Shown here one piece after another: positions 53,078 through 61,530 of a DNA stretch of 64,000 nt (within the stretch, counting starts at the first letter, position 1; every line of letters begins with the position of its first letter). The translations under genes and the position numbers were made by a program. The notes beneath the pieces were generated by a model. That model did not search any database, was not told the origin of the DNA, and was given only the letters and a program-made list of their open reading frames with translations. This stretch comes from an uncultured Clostridia bacterium (GTDB taxonomy: Bacteria > Bacillota > Clostridia > Peptostreptococcales > Anaerovoracaceae), in NCBI GenBank assembly GCA_938045615.1, contig CALIBC010000181.1, positions 1 to 64,000 of the forward strand, read 5' to 3'.

Positions 53078-54199
53078 ATGAACAGCATGGAGAATGATTC
53101 AAAAACACTGAACTACAAAAATAATGTCCCCCTCCCTTCTGCGCCTATTGAGAAACAGCAATTTCAGGAATCTCCCAACTACAAATTTTCCTGCATCGAA
53201 TTGTTTGCCGGTGCAGGTGGTCTTGCGTTAGGCCTTGAAAAAGCGGGGTTCTTTGAATTGGGTCTTATAGAGTTTGATAAAGATGCCGCAAACACATTGA
53301 AGAAAAATAGACCTAACTGGAATATCATATGTGAAGATATTTCTAATGTGTCGCCGTTGAATCTTGAAGAATTCTTTTCTGTAAAAAAGGGAGAGCTTGA
53401 TTTGTTGTCCGGAGGTGCTCCTTGTCAATCTTTCTCCTATGCAGGAAAACGCTTAGGATTGGAAGACGCAAGAGGTACGTTATTTTATCATTATGCGAAA
53501 TTCTTGAAGCAACTTTCTCCCAAGATGTTTCTGTTTGAAAACGTAAAAGGACTGTTGACCCACAACAACGGTGAAACCTATAAGACAATCTTAAATATAT
53601 TTGAATCCGAGGGTTACACTATCTGTAAAAAAGTTCTTAATGCTTGGAATTATGGTGTCGCACAAAAAAGAGAACGACTGTTTACCATTGGCATAAGAAA
53701 TGATTTAGTCTCTAAAATTGAGTTTGAATTTCCGAAGCCACATAAATATAAACCCGTTCTAAAGGACGTTCTGAATAATGTTCCAAAAGGTCCCGGCACT
53801 CCCTATGGAGAGAATAAGCGTAAACTCTTTGAACTTGTTCCTCCCGGTGGAAATTGGCGAGATATAGATCCCAAACTGGCAAAAGACTACATGAAAAGTT
53901 GCTGGAATATGGGCGGCGGTCGTACAGGTATATTGAGACGTCTAAGTATGGACGAACCGGCCTTAACGATTTTGACTTCTCCATCACAAAAGCAGACCGA
54001 ACGATGCCACCCTCTTGAACCAAGACCTTTCACGGTAAGGGAAAACGCAAGATGTCAAAGCTTCCCGGATTCATGGGAATTTTCCGGAAATGTCACTTCT
54101 CAATATAAGCAAGTCGGCAATGCGGTACCCGTAAATCTGGCATATGAGATAGGAATAGAAATAAAAAAAGGATTGGAGAGCATCCAATGTGGAACCTGA
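53078..54199 (+). CDS. DNA (cytosine-5) methyltransferase
   Basis: 373 residues from ATG 53078 (AAAGGCGGG upstream); ATG 53054 and a GTG at 53048 are in frame. C5-methylase motifs in order: FAGAGGLALGLEKAG (I), GGAPCQSFSYAGKR (IV, catalytic Cys), FENVKGL (VI), AQKRERLFTIGIR (VIII) and QVGNAVPVNLAYEIG (X), with the target-recognition region between VIII and X. The paired endonuclease resembles the Eco47II/Sau96I family, so the site is probably GGWCC or GGNCC. The gene is more AT-rich than its neighbours, a sign of transfer. Confidence 0.93.
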   Translation: MNSMENDSKTLNYKNNVPLPSAPIEKQQFQESPNYKFSCIELFAGAGGLALGLEKAGFFELGLIEFDKDAANTLKKNRPNWNIICEDISNVSPLNLEEFFSVKKGELDLLSGGAPCQSFSYAGKRLGLEDARGTLFYHYAKFLKQLSPKMFLFENVKGLLTHNNGETYKTILNIFESEGYTICKKVLNAWNYGVAQKRERLFTIGIRNDLVSKIEFEFPKPHKYKPVLKDVLNNVPKGPGTPYGENKRKLFELVPPGGNWRDIDPKLAKDYMKSCWNMGGGRTGILRRLSMDEPALTILTSPSQKQTERCHPLEPRPFTVRENARCQSFPDSWEFSGNVTSQYKQVGNAVPVNLAYEIGIEIKKGLESIQCGT

Positions 54200-54996
54200 A
54201 TTACATATCTGAGGAAAATTTTAAAAAACATGTGAAGGATACAATAGAAAAATATGGAGAAAAACTAAGACCTTTTAATCTGAACAGACTTAATAAAAAT
54301 TTATTGGATCCCATAAAGTTAATTTTTGATAAAACAGTTTATCAATCCACTTGGAAAGAAATTATCGGCAACGAGGTTTTCAGACAGCGAGATAAATCCA
54401 ATAATAACGATATAGGATATTTTCATCAAGGTATTTTCCGGTATATGGAGCATTGCGAAGTTCCCCAAAACGGTGAACAAGGTGGTTGGGACGTTATTTT
54501 CAGAAACGAAAAAGGCATAGAAATACCGGAAGCCGGAATTGTCCATACTGTCTACGTTGAAATGAAAAACAAACATAACACCATGAATTCTGCATCAGCA
54601 GGCAAAACTTTTATTAAAATGCAAAACCAATTACTGAATGATGATGACTGCGCCTGTTTTTTGGTTGAGGCCATCGCACAACGCTCTCAAAACATTAGAT
54701 GGGATACTACCGTAGATAAGAAAAAAGTAGGACATAAGCTTATACGGCGCGTGAGTATTGATCGCTTTTATGAGATGGTCACAGGAGACGAAGACGCCTT
54801 TTATAAAATGTGCATGATTTTACCGGGTGTTATTGAGACGGCCGTTCAATCTATGAGCCCCCAAATTTTTCCGACAGATACAGCTTATGATGAGTTGATA
54901 GAATGGGCAAATAATCTCGATGCAGATACGGGTGAAGCATCTATCGCCATGGCAATATACATGTTGGGATTTAGCCGGTACAATGGGTTCTACTGA
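54187..54996 (+). CDS. Type II restriction endonuclease, Eco47II/Sau96I-like
   Basis: 269 residues; GGAGAG precedes ATG 54187, which lies inside the methylase gene (13-base overlap). The family blocks FDKTVYQSTWKEII, RQRDKSNNNDIGYFHQ, GGWDVIF and VYVEMKNKHNTMNSASAGKT are present; Asp of GWDVIF with Glu and Lys of VEMKNK give a PD-(D/E)xK type active site. It should cut unmethylated GGNCC-like sites. Translation after the methylase through overlap ensures the methylase is made first. Site specificity is inferred from family resemblance only. Confidence 0.85.
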   Translation: MWNLNYISEENFKKHVKDTIEKYGEKLRPFNLNRLNKNLLDPIKLIFDKTVYQSTWKEIIGNEVFRQRDKSNNNDIGYFHQGIFRYMEHCEVPQNGEQGGWDVIFRNEKGIEIPEAGIVHTVYVEMKNKHNTMNSASAGKTFIKMQNQLLNDDDCACFLVEAIAQRSQNIRWDTTVDKKKVGHKLIRRVSIDRFYEMVTGDEDAFYKMCMILPGVIETAVQSMSPQIFPTDTAYDELIEWANNLDADTGEASIAMAIYMLGFSRYNGFY

Positions 54997-56393
54997 TGAA
55001 AAAGCATGCTATAATTCCAATTTTCATACCTCATCTGGGTTGCCGCCACGACTGCATATTCTGCAATCAAAAGGCCATAACCGCAAAACAGAACCCTCTG
55101 ACGCTCAATGATATGAGAAACACCATCGATACGTGGCTGACAACATTGTCCAAGATTCCCACGGTGGAGGTTGCGTTTTACGGCGGAAGCTTTACCGCAA
55201 TTCCGATCGAAATGCAAAATGAATATCTGCGGGTCGCTTTGCACTACAAAAAGCTCGGAAAAATCGACAAGATCCATCTTTCTACGCGCCCCGATGCCAT
55301 AAATGAAGAAATTCTCGACAACCTGAAATACTACGGAGTGGACACGATTGAACTCGGCGTCCAGTCTTTCGACGAAAAAGTGCTTCGCCTCAGTAAGCGC
55401 GGACACAATGCAGACGCTGTGTATGAAAGCGCAAGCATGATAAAGGCATACGACTTTGAACTCGGCATTCAGTTGATGATAGGGCTTCCCGGCGACAGTC
55501 CGGAAGCCTGCCTGTTTTCAGCCCGCGAAACGGTAAAAGTAGCTCCCCGTATCGCGCGTCTTTATCCCACCGTCGTCATTGAAAACACCGAGCTGTACGA
55601 TAAATGCCTGGACGGTTCCTACTCTCCCCTCACAGAAGAAGAGGCGATTTTCAGAACCAAAGAAATGTATAAAATTATAGACTCGGCGGGGATCAAGATT
55701 ATTCGTGTGGGTCTTAAGTCAAGCGATCTTATCGCACCCGAGGCTCTCATAGGCGGAGGCTCGTTTCATCCTGCCTTCCGCCAGTTGGTCGAGGGGCAGA
55801 TAGCCAAAGAAATTATAGAAGAACAGCTGCCTTCCGTCCGAAACCACACGCCTGAACCCATCAAAATCAACGTATATTCCAATGCGCATTCCTTTTCCGA
55901 CATGATAGGTAATTCTTCATGCAACAAGAAATATTTCCTTGAAAAATACCCCCATCTTGATTTATCATATAGATTGTCGGACTCCCTGAAAGATGGTGAG
56001 TTTTTAGTGAAAATAAAAGAGCAAAGCCACCTGCCGTTGACGGACACTTCTATTCAATCGGCCGGCGGATATTTTTACTCAAAAGGAAAACACTTAAGCA
56101 AGAAAGGTTGTATAGCTATGGAAGACAATAAAAAGGCGGTGGTGACCGTCATCGGAAAAGATACAGTCGGCATCCTCGCAAACGTGTCGGGCGCAGTCGC
56201 CGCTGCAAACGCCAATGTGATAGAAGTCTCACAGAGCGTGCTTGAAGGCTTTTTCTGCATGATTATGATGATCAATATTTCGGATGCCACACAAGGCGTT
56301 GAGGAATTGAAGCAGAACATAGCCGCTTCCGTGCCGAACATGAAAGTTCACCTCATGCACGAAGACATTTTCAACTCCATGCACAGAATTTAG
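54996..56393 (+). CDS. Elp3-like radical SAM protein reading in frame into an ACT domain
   Basis: 465 residues. Residues 1-300 are a radical SAM enzyme with GCRHDCIFCNQ (CxxxCxxC cluster site), FYGGSFTAI and IELGVQSFDEKVL, close to Elp3-like proteins lacking the acetyltransferase domain. Without a stop the frame continues into an ACT domain (residues 375-465: AVVTVIGKDTVGILANVSGA) that is normally a separate small gene next to the PFL gene. The start ATG shares a base with the endonuclease stop (TGATG) and lacks its own ribosome site. Whether a fusion protein, reinitiation at 56118 or both occur is open. The function of the radical SAM part is unknown. Confidence 0.85.
   Translation: MKKHAIIPIFIPHLGCRHDCIFCNQKAITAKQNPLTLNDMRNTIDTWLTTLSKIPTVEVAFYGGSFTAIPIEMQNEYLRVALHYKKLGKIDKIHLSTRPDAINEEILDNLKYYGVDTIELGVQSFDEKVLRLSKRGHNADAVYESASMIKAYDFELGIQLMIGLPGDSPEACLFSARETVKVAPRIARLYPTVVIENTELYDKCLDGSYSPLTEEEAIFRTKEMYKIIDSAGIKIIRVGLKSSDLIAPEALIGGGSFHPAFRQLVEGQIAKEIIEEQLPSVRNHTPEPIKINVYSNAHSFSDMIGNSSCNKKYFLEKYPHLDLSYRLSDSLKDGEFLVKIKEQSHLPLTDTSIQSAGGYFYSKGKHLSKKGCIAMEDNKKAVVTVIGKDTVGILANVSGAVAAANANVIEVSQSVLEGFFCMIMMINISDATQGVEELKQNIAASVPNMKVHLMHEDIFNSMHRI
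56118..56393 (+). other. Probable internal start of the ACT-domain protein
   Basis: ATG 56118 is preceded by AAAGGT (9 bases) and begins MEDNKKAVVTVIGKDTVGI, the usual N terminus of the 90-residue UPF0237/GcvR-like ACT proteins. These are usually encoded just before the PFL family gene, as here (12 bases). ACT domains bind amino acids. Confidence 0.6.
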
Positions 56394-56405
56394 GAGGGGT
56401 TTTTT

Positions 56406-57764
56406 ATGATAAATATCCATGACATCATGGAAACCGTGACCATGATTCAGAATGAAAATCTAGATATACGAACAATCACCATGGGGATCTCGCTCATAGA
56501 CTGCGCCGATTCCGATGTAAAAACATCTTGCAAAAAGGTATACGAAAAAATTTACAAAAAAGCGGAGAATCTGGTTACGGTGGGCGAGAAAATCGAAAAA
56601 AAATACGGTATTCCCATAGTGAACAAGCGAATATCCGTAACCCCCATCTCTCTTCTTGCGGGAGTCAGCGGCGGCGATCCCGTCCTGTACGCCAAAACTC
56701 TTGACAAAGTCGCGTCAGACGTAGGAGTGAATTTTATAGGGGGATATTCCGCCCTCGTCCAAAAAGGATTCAGCGCCGGAGACAAAGAACTGATCGATTC
56801 CATTCCGGAAGCTCTGTCCACAACGCAGCTGGTATGCTCCTCGGTAAATATCGGTTCCACCAAAGCGGGAATCAATATGGACGCCGTGAAATCCATGGGG
56901 AAAACTATAAAAAAAACAGCTTGGGAAACACGCAAAAAACAGTGCATAGGTGCGGCGAAACTGGTGGTTTTCTGCAATGCCGTGGAGGACAATCCTTTCA
57001 TGGCGGGAGCATTCCACGGACTGAGCGAACCCGACACCGTAATAAGCGTCGGCGTTTCCGGCCCGGGAGTCGTACGATCCGTGCTTTCCAAGATGCCCGA
57101 TGATGCGCCGCTTGATGTTGTGGCGGAAGAAATCAAAAAAACCGCATTCAAGATCACCAGAGTCGGTCAACTTGTGGGAAGTGAAGCCGCCGAAAAACTT
57201 GGCGTTCAGTTCGGTATAATAGATTTATCTCTTGCACCCACTCCCGCCGTCGGCGATTCCGTGGCGCACATATTGGAAGAAATAGGTCTTGAGCAATGCG
57301 GAACCCACGGAACAACCGCCGCGCTAGCCATGCTCAACGATGCCGTGAAAAAAGGCGGACTTATGGCAAGCGGCAGCGTCGGAGGCCTGTCGGGGGCTTT
57401 CATACCCGTCACAGAGGATGCCGGCATGATAGCCGCCGCTCGGTCGGGCTGCCTTTCAATAGAAAAGCTTGAGGCGATGACCGCCGTGTGCTCGGTCGGG
57501 CTTGACATGATAGTCATCCCGGAAAGCACTCCCGCCGAAACCATATCCGCCATCATAGCGGACGAGGCTGCAATCGGCATGGTCAATTACAAGACGACCG
57601 CCGTCAGAGTCATCCCCGCAATAGATGTTCCTGACGGTGAAGAACTCGATTTCGGCGGACTTCTCGGAAGCGGTCCCGTAATGAAAATCCGTGACAAGTC
57701 CTCAGCCAAAATGATCAACCGCGGAGGCAGGATACCCGCGCCTCTGCAAAGTTTGAAAAACTGA
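56406..57764 (+). CDS. PFL family protein (UPF0210)
   Basis: 452 residues with AGGAGGGG 6 bases before ATG 56406. Contains [47 protein letters not shown] and [20 protein letters not shown], all typical of UPF0210 (DUF711) proteins that resemble pyruvate-formate lyase in fold but lack the glycyl radical motif. The pair ACT plus UPF0210 is conserved across Firmicutes and archaea; its role is unknown. It ends before a strong terminator. Confidence 0.93.
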   Translation: MINIHDIMETVTMIQNENLDIRTITMGISLIDCADSDVKTSCKKVYEKIYKKAENLVTVGEKIEKKYGIPIVNKRISVTPISLLAGVSGGDPVLYAKTLDKVASDVGVNFIGGYSALVQKGFSAGDKELIDSIPEALSTTQLVCSSVNIGSTKAGINMDAVKSMGKTIKKTAWETRKKQCIGAAKLVVFCNAVEDNPFMAGAFHGLSEPDTVISVGVSGPGVVRSVLSKMPDDAPLDVVAEEIKKTAFKITRVGQLVGSEAAEKLGVQFGIIDLSLAPTPAVGDSVAHILEEIGLEQCGTHGTTAALAMLNDAVKKGGLMASGSVGGLSGAFIPVTEDAGMIAAARSGCLSIEKLEAMTAVCSVGLDMIVIPESTPAETISAIIADEAAIGMVNYKTTAVRVIPAIDVPDGEELDFGGLLGSGPVMKIRDKSSAKMINRGGRIPAPLQSLKN

Positions 57765-57773
57765 ATTCAATTT

Positions 57774-57818
57774 AATAGGGGAGTCACGGTTCGATTTTAT
57801 GTCCATGACTCCCCTATT
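57774..57818. terminator. Bidirectional terminator
   Basis: AATAGGGGAGTCA and TGACTCCCCTATT form a perfect 13-pair stem with a 19-base loop between two convergent genes. A-rich on the left and T-rich on the right, it suits both strands. Confidence 0.9.
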
Positions 57819-57836
57819 CTTATTCAATTCGGCAAC

Positions 57837-58607
57837 TCAACCGAAAATAATTTCGAGATTGTTCCCGTGGCAGCCGACTCCCACTTTTGTATATCTTGGA
57901 TCCAAGAGGTAATCTCTGCTCATTGTTCTCCCATACTCATCTTTTGATTCATTATAAAGTTTATTTATATTCTCAAAAGGAAAAGGGTCTATTCCTGACG
58001 TATATGACTCACGGATTTCTCCGAACACCTCACTTTCCCCCGCCATCTCCGGGAATTCAGAATGTGAACTTCTAGAATATCTGTCCGCTCCTTTAACCCG
58101 ATCTCGTGCCAGTTCACCCGCTTTTTTATCCTTTCCCAGCATCGGCCGATTATTTATCCCTTTTAGGTTGTTTGCATTTGCCCTTGATCTTATACCATTT
58201 ATGAAATCCACCATCAGATCTTCAAAGTCATTCTTCTCACTTTCGTTCGATAAAATCCTATAAGCTGAATCCGATTTCATTGTTCTTCCGGCAATTATGG
58301 CGATTACTCTATTGTCATCATACTTATCGACAAAAGGTTTCGCACTTATAAATTCACTATACCCAAAATTTTGGCATATTTCCCCTTCTTCTATCCGGAT
58401 TTCTTTTCTCGTTCCCGTTTTATTCTCGACAAAGCTATGCTCATACCGGAATCCGGTGGCATTCGTATATATACTAAATACCTTTCCGCCATAAAAGCTT
58501 ATGCAAAGCAAATTCCCTTGATTTGAATATGCATTGTATACATGCCATGTTAACATATTGTCGGTTTTCTTGATTTCGTAATTCTTTCCTAATTTTTTTT
58601 TCGACAT
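57837..58607 (-). CDS. CAP (SCP-like) domain part of a split secreted protein
   Basis: 256 residues in a frame that starts at ATG 58607 without a ribosome site. The first 100 residues (LGKNYEIKKTDNMLTWHVYN, FYGGKVFSIYTN) are a SPATA-like region common before CAP domains. The C-terminal half has LARDRVKGADRYS, HSEFPEMAGESEVFGE and DPRYTKVGVGCHG, the CAP signatures. The frame overlaps the upstream frame at a run of nine A; removing one A would join VEKK to LGKNYE. It is therefore probably the C-terminal part of the protein that begins at 59091. Confidence 0.75.
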   Translation of the reverse strand: MSKKKLGKNYEIKKTDNMLTWHVYNAYSNQGNLLCISFYGGKVFSIYTNATGFRYEHSFVENKTGTRKEIRIEEGEICQNFGYSEFISAKPFVDKYDDNRVIAIIAGRTMKSDSAYRILSNESEKNDFEDLMVDFINGIRSRANANNLKGINNRPMLGKDKKAGELARDRVKGADRYSRSSHSEFPEMAGESEVFGEIRESYTSGIDPFPFENINKLYNESKDEYGRTMSRDYLLDPRYTKVGVGCHGNNLEIIFG

Positions 58608-59091
58608 CCGTCATGCTTTCATCAATTTTTATCGTTTTACCATATACCGTGACCGAGGCGGAGAGATTGTCAGGTTGTGTGTTGCTCACAGGATTCTTCA
58701 CCGATCTCTTGTGCGCCTTCGTTTTCCTTATAGTAAATTTTACGGCTCTCGAGAACTTACCCTTTCTCTTTGCGATTCCCCGCACCTTTATATATGAAGT
58801 CATCGGTTTTTCAAACTTAAGAATCACTGAAGTTCTTTTCAAGGTTCGTGACTTTCTCCACTTTTTCCCCTTCTTTATAAATACCTGATATTTACGGGCA
58901 CCCTTGCTCTTTCTCCACGATGCCTTGAGAGTCTGACGATATACCCGCACCTTAAGGTTCTTGACTTTAGTCGCTGTTTTTCTTGCGGCACTTACATCCT
59001 GTGCAGTAAAAAATCCCATAAATATCAATCCTATGATCATAACAACGACCATAGCCGATACATACGTTTTATTCCGCATCCCCATCTTCAT
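58474..59091 (-). CDS. FN3-like N-terminal part of a split secreted protein
   Basis: 205 residues from ATG 59091 (AAGG upstream). Signal peptide (TYVSAMVVVMIIGLIFMGFF, QDVSA), then a basic fibronectin III-like domain (VKNLKVRVYRQTLKASWRKS, YIKVRGIAKRKGKFSRAVKF) and a linker ending KIDESMTDVEKK. Past the A9 tract (about 58592-58600) the frame continues for about 35 residues of unrelated sequence to a stop. FN3 plus CAP proteins are common surface or secreted proteins in clostridia. Confidence 0.8.
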   Translation of the reverse strand: MKMGMRNKTYVSAMVVVMIIGLIFMGFFTAQDVSAARKTATKVKNLKVRVYRQTLKASWRKSKGARKYQVFIKKGKKWRKSRTLKRTSVILKFEKPMTSYIKVRGIAKRKGKFSRAVKFTIRKTKAHKRSVKNPVSNTQPDNLSASVTVYGKTIKIDESMTDVEKKIRKELRNQENRQYVNMACIQCIFKSREFALHKLLWRKGI

Positions 59092-59361
59092 ATTGATTAC
59101 CTTCACTTTCCTTTTTCTATCTTTCACACTCACACACGTACTCTCATTTCTTACTTTTAGGGAGTTTTAATATTAAAAGCAGGAAATATATTTTACGGTT
59201 TTATCCGAGATGCATACCCTATTCACCGGAACTTTTTTTGCAAAAGTTGGTTTTAAAGGCTTTGCCCCTTGAATAATTCACGTTGATTTGAACGGACAGA
59301 TTGTATCATGTATTCAAAAAAATAACAACCTCTCTGCATATTTAAATATGCTTTTTTGAGA

Positions 59362-59457
59362 AAATGCTTTTCTCGAACGAGAATTATTACCGCTTAAGTC
59401 TATCCATGACGCATATCCCGAAATGCTTTTGGCGAACACAAATTATGAAGCATAAGT
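59362..59457. repeat. Imperfect direct repeat upstream of the small membrane protein
   Basis: AAATGCTTTT...CGAAC..GA.AATTAT...GC.TAAGT occurs at 59362-59399 and 59421-59457, 59 bases apart; a further ATGCTTTT-like piece is at 59348. The gap 59092-59538 otherwise contains only the promoter at 59469-59497. These could be protein-binding sites. Confidence 0.5.
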
Positions 59458-59468
59458 GATTAAAAGCA

Positions 59469-59497
59469 TTGACGTCTACATTACACCATGTTAGAGT
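59469..59497 (+). promoter_or_regulatory. Promoter of the small membrane protein gene
   Basis: TTGACG (59469-59474), 17 bases, TAGAGT (59492-59497), giving a leader of about 35 bases. Confidence 0.6.
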
Positions 59498-59538
59498 TTG
59501 TTTATAGGTTATTGAATTAGAGTCAGGAGGGTTCCGAA

Positions 59539-59799
59539 ATGAAATCTATTCTTAAAGGATTGAGAGCGGCGGCGATTATGCTCTGCCTGTTTATGGTCTT
59601 TGACCTGCTGGTTTACCACAAACTGAATCTGATTTCCAATCTTCTGCTTATTGCGCTCGGACTGGTTTTCATAATTCCGTTGACTTTGTGGGAAGCCCGT
59701 GTTGCAAAAGCCGACGAAGCCGACCGACAAAATGCGGAAATCAAAAAATCCTCGGCGGAGCCCGAGGCAAGCAGGCTCAAGGCGGAGAGCGGCAAGTAG
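59539..59799 (+). CDS. Small membrane protein of unknown function
   Basis: 86 residues with AGGAGGG upstream of ATG 59539. Two membrane helices (IMLCLFMVFDLLVYH and ISNLLLIALGLVFIIPLTL) and a charged C-terminal tail rich in Ala, Glu and Lys. It has its own promoter and terminator, so it is a single-gene unit. No family recognised. Confidence 0.75.
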   Translation: MKSILKGLRAAAIMLCLFMVFDLLVYHKLNLISNLLLIALGLVFIIPLTLWEARVAKADEADRQNAEIKKSSAEPEASRLKAESGK

Positions 59800-59835
59800 C
59801 ATCAATGCCGGGCGGATATGCAAAGAGGAGAACTT

Positions 59836-59884
59836 AAAAGCCCCTGTGAATGCGTATTGTACGATTCACAGGGGGCTTTTTGAT
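59836..59884. terminator. Terminator between convergent genes
   Basis: AAAAGCCCC(-)TGTGAAT pairs with ATTCACAGGGGGCTTTT, about 15 pairs, followed by TTTTT on the plus strand and preceded by A on the other, so it may serve both directions. Confidence 0.85.
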
Positions 59885-59893
59885 TTCGGTGTA

Positions 59894-60023
59894 TACATCA
59901 TGCGCCGGCGGGCTCGCATACGCAATATGCACTGCCGGATCGTGTAAACATTATTTGCCGGCGGCTCGCATAAGCATTCTGCGCCGGCGGGCTGCGTGAA
60001 CATTGTGAGCTGCCGAGCCTGCC
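59894..60023. repeat. Five-unit 26-bp GC-rich tandem repeat
   Basis: Units start at 59894, 59920, 59946, 59972 and 59998. A typical unit reads AAGCATTCTGCGCCGGCGGG then CTGCGT; others vary at about a third of positions. The array ends 2 bases before the stop codon of the response-regulator gene. Confidence 0.75.
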
Positions 60024-60024
60024 G

Positions 60025-61419
60025 TCAATGGCGCGTCTTGTCTCTCATTATATTGTACTTGTTCATCTTTTGGTAAAGCGTCTTTCTTGAGATCCCCATT
60101 ATCCTCGCCGTCGCCGCTATGTTCCAGTCGTGCTGCGCAAGAAGACCCAGTATATACTCCATCTCAAACTTGTTTTTCGACTCCATATAACTTCCCGGGG
60201 TCTCATCGCCTTTTATCCGCAGATCTCCCTGATCCGTGTCTTCCGAAAGATTCTTTATCTCGCTCGGCAAGTTTCCTTTGTTGAGAATACCGTCAAGTGA
60301 AAGAACCACGAGTCTCTCCGTTATATTACGAAGTTCGCGTACATTCCCCGGCCAATCATATTCCTTGAGCGCTTCAAGCAGATCCTCGTTCACATGCTTG
60401 ATGGATTTATTCATGTCAGCCGCAAATTTGCCGACAAAGTAGTGGAAAAGAAGCGGAATATCTTCTTTTCTCTCGCGAAGCGGTGACATCTCAAGCGGAA
60501 TTATATTGATTCTGTAATACAGATCCTCACGGAAGTTTCCCTTTCTTACTTCCTCTTTAAGATCTCTGTTGGTTGCGGTTATAAGCCTGAAATCGCTGCT
60601 TATGGTTCTCTCGCCCCCGACTCTCTCGAAAGTCTTTTCCTGCAAAACCCGTAAAAGCTTAACCTGCATATTCAGGCTGAGCTCGCCGATCTCGTCGAAA
60701 AACAACGTGCCACCGTGGGCTCTTTCAAATCTGCCTATGTGTGTCTTGTCGGCTCCTGTGTATGCGCCTTTCTCACTACCGAACAGCTCCGTTTCTATAA
60801 GGTTCTCGTTGAATATTCCGCAGTTTACACAGACAAAGTTCTCGGATGCGCGGGCGCTCGACAGGTGGATCAGATTTGCTATCACTTCTTTGCCCGTACC
60901 GCTCTCTCCACTGATAAGAACCGATGAATCACTCTTGCCGATTATCTCCGCCTGCTCTCTGATCAGTTTTGCCTTTTCACTTTGCCCTATGAAAACGTTC
61001 CATTTGTTTTCTTCGATATTCATTCTGAGGATCCTGTTTTCATCCTTAAGTTTATACACTTCCTCAGCCTTTGTTATACTGCCTATCAGCTCGTCTATGT
61101 CCACCGGCTTTATCAGGTATGAATATGCGCCGTGCTTTACCGCTTCCACCGCGCCGGAAATCGACCCCTCGGCGGTCAGCATTATGACTTCCGTGTCCCT
61201 GCTCAGAGCCTTGATCTCATTGAGCAATTCCATACCGGACATCTTCGGCATGATTATGTCGCAGATTGCCACGGAGAATTTTTCCCTGCTTACCGCTTCC
61301 ACCGCATCAAATGCGTTCGATGCCGTATAGACCTCAAAACCGTTGAGCTGCAATATTTTCTTGTATACTTTCAGTATCTGAATGTCATCATCAACCAGCA
61401 ATATAGGTCTTGCTCCCAT
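60025..61419 (-). CDS. Sigma-54-dependent response regulator, NtrC family
   Basis: 464 residues. Receiver domain with phospho-acceptor Asp54 (AICDIIMPKMSG) and LIKPVD. AAA+ domain with GESGTGKE (Walker A), the sigma-54 contact loop GAYTGA (a variant of GAFTGA with Tyr), GTLFFDEIGELSL (Walker B) and the arginine region LYYRINIIPLEMSPLRERKE. C-terminal Fis-type helix-turn-helix (IAATARIMGISRKTLYQKM). It follows the sensor kinase gene by 111 bases. No clear -24/-12 promoter was noticed in the intergenic regions of the window, so its targets probably lie elsewhere. Confidence 0.95.
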   Translation of the reverse strand: MGARPILLVDDDIQILKVYKKILQLNGFEVYTASNAFDAVEAVSREKFSVAICDIIMPKMSGMELLNEIKALSRDTEVIMLTAEGSISGAVEAVKHGAYSYLIKPVDIDELIGSITKAEEVYKLKDENRILRMNIEENKWNVFIGQSEKAKLIREQAEIIGKSDSSVLISGESGTGKEVIANLIHLSSARASENFVCVNCGIFNENLIETELFGSEKGAYTGADKTHIGRFERAHGGTLFFDEIGELSLNMQVKLLRVLQEKTFERVGGERTISSDFRLITATNRDLKEEVRKGNFREDLYYRINIIPLEMSPLRERKEDIPLLFHYFVGKFAADMNKSIKHVNEDLLEALKEYDWPGNVRELRNITERLVVLSLDGILNKGNLPSEIKNLSEDTDQGDLRIKGDETPGSYMESKNKFEMEYILGLLAQHDWNIAATARIMGISRKTLYQKMNKYNIMRDKTRH

Positions 61420-61530
61420 ATCAGCCCCCTCTCATTCGGCGTACGGCCGGATCCCCGATCTTGCGCCTCGCAACCCGGGAAAGGACAGTAGCCTTCGTCC
61501 ATAAATACTCGTTCATATTTATGCTGCTTT

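Noticed and set aside
59180..59275. Possible c-di-GMP-I riboswitch on the minus strand because of GGGGCAAAGCC
   Set aside because: Only one short motif fits; the second conserved block and the required stems are missing.
59509..59823. 104-residue minus-strand frame over the small membrane protein gene
   Set aside because: The plus-strand frame has a promoter, ribosome site, helices and terminator; the minus frame has none.
59894..60023. CRISPR array
   Set aside because: Units are contiguous with no spacers and are imperfect, so this is a tandem repeat.
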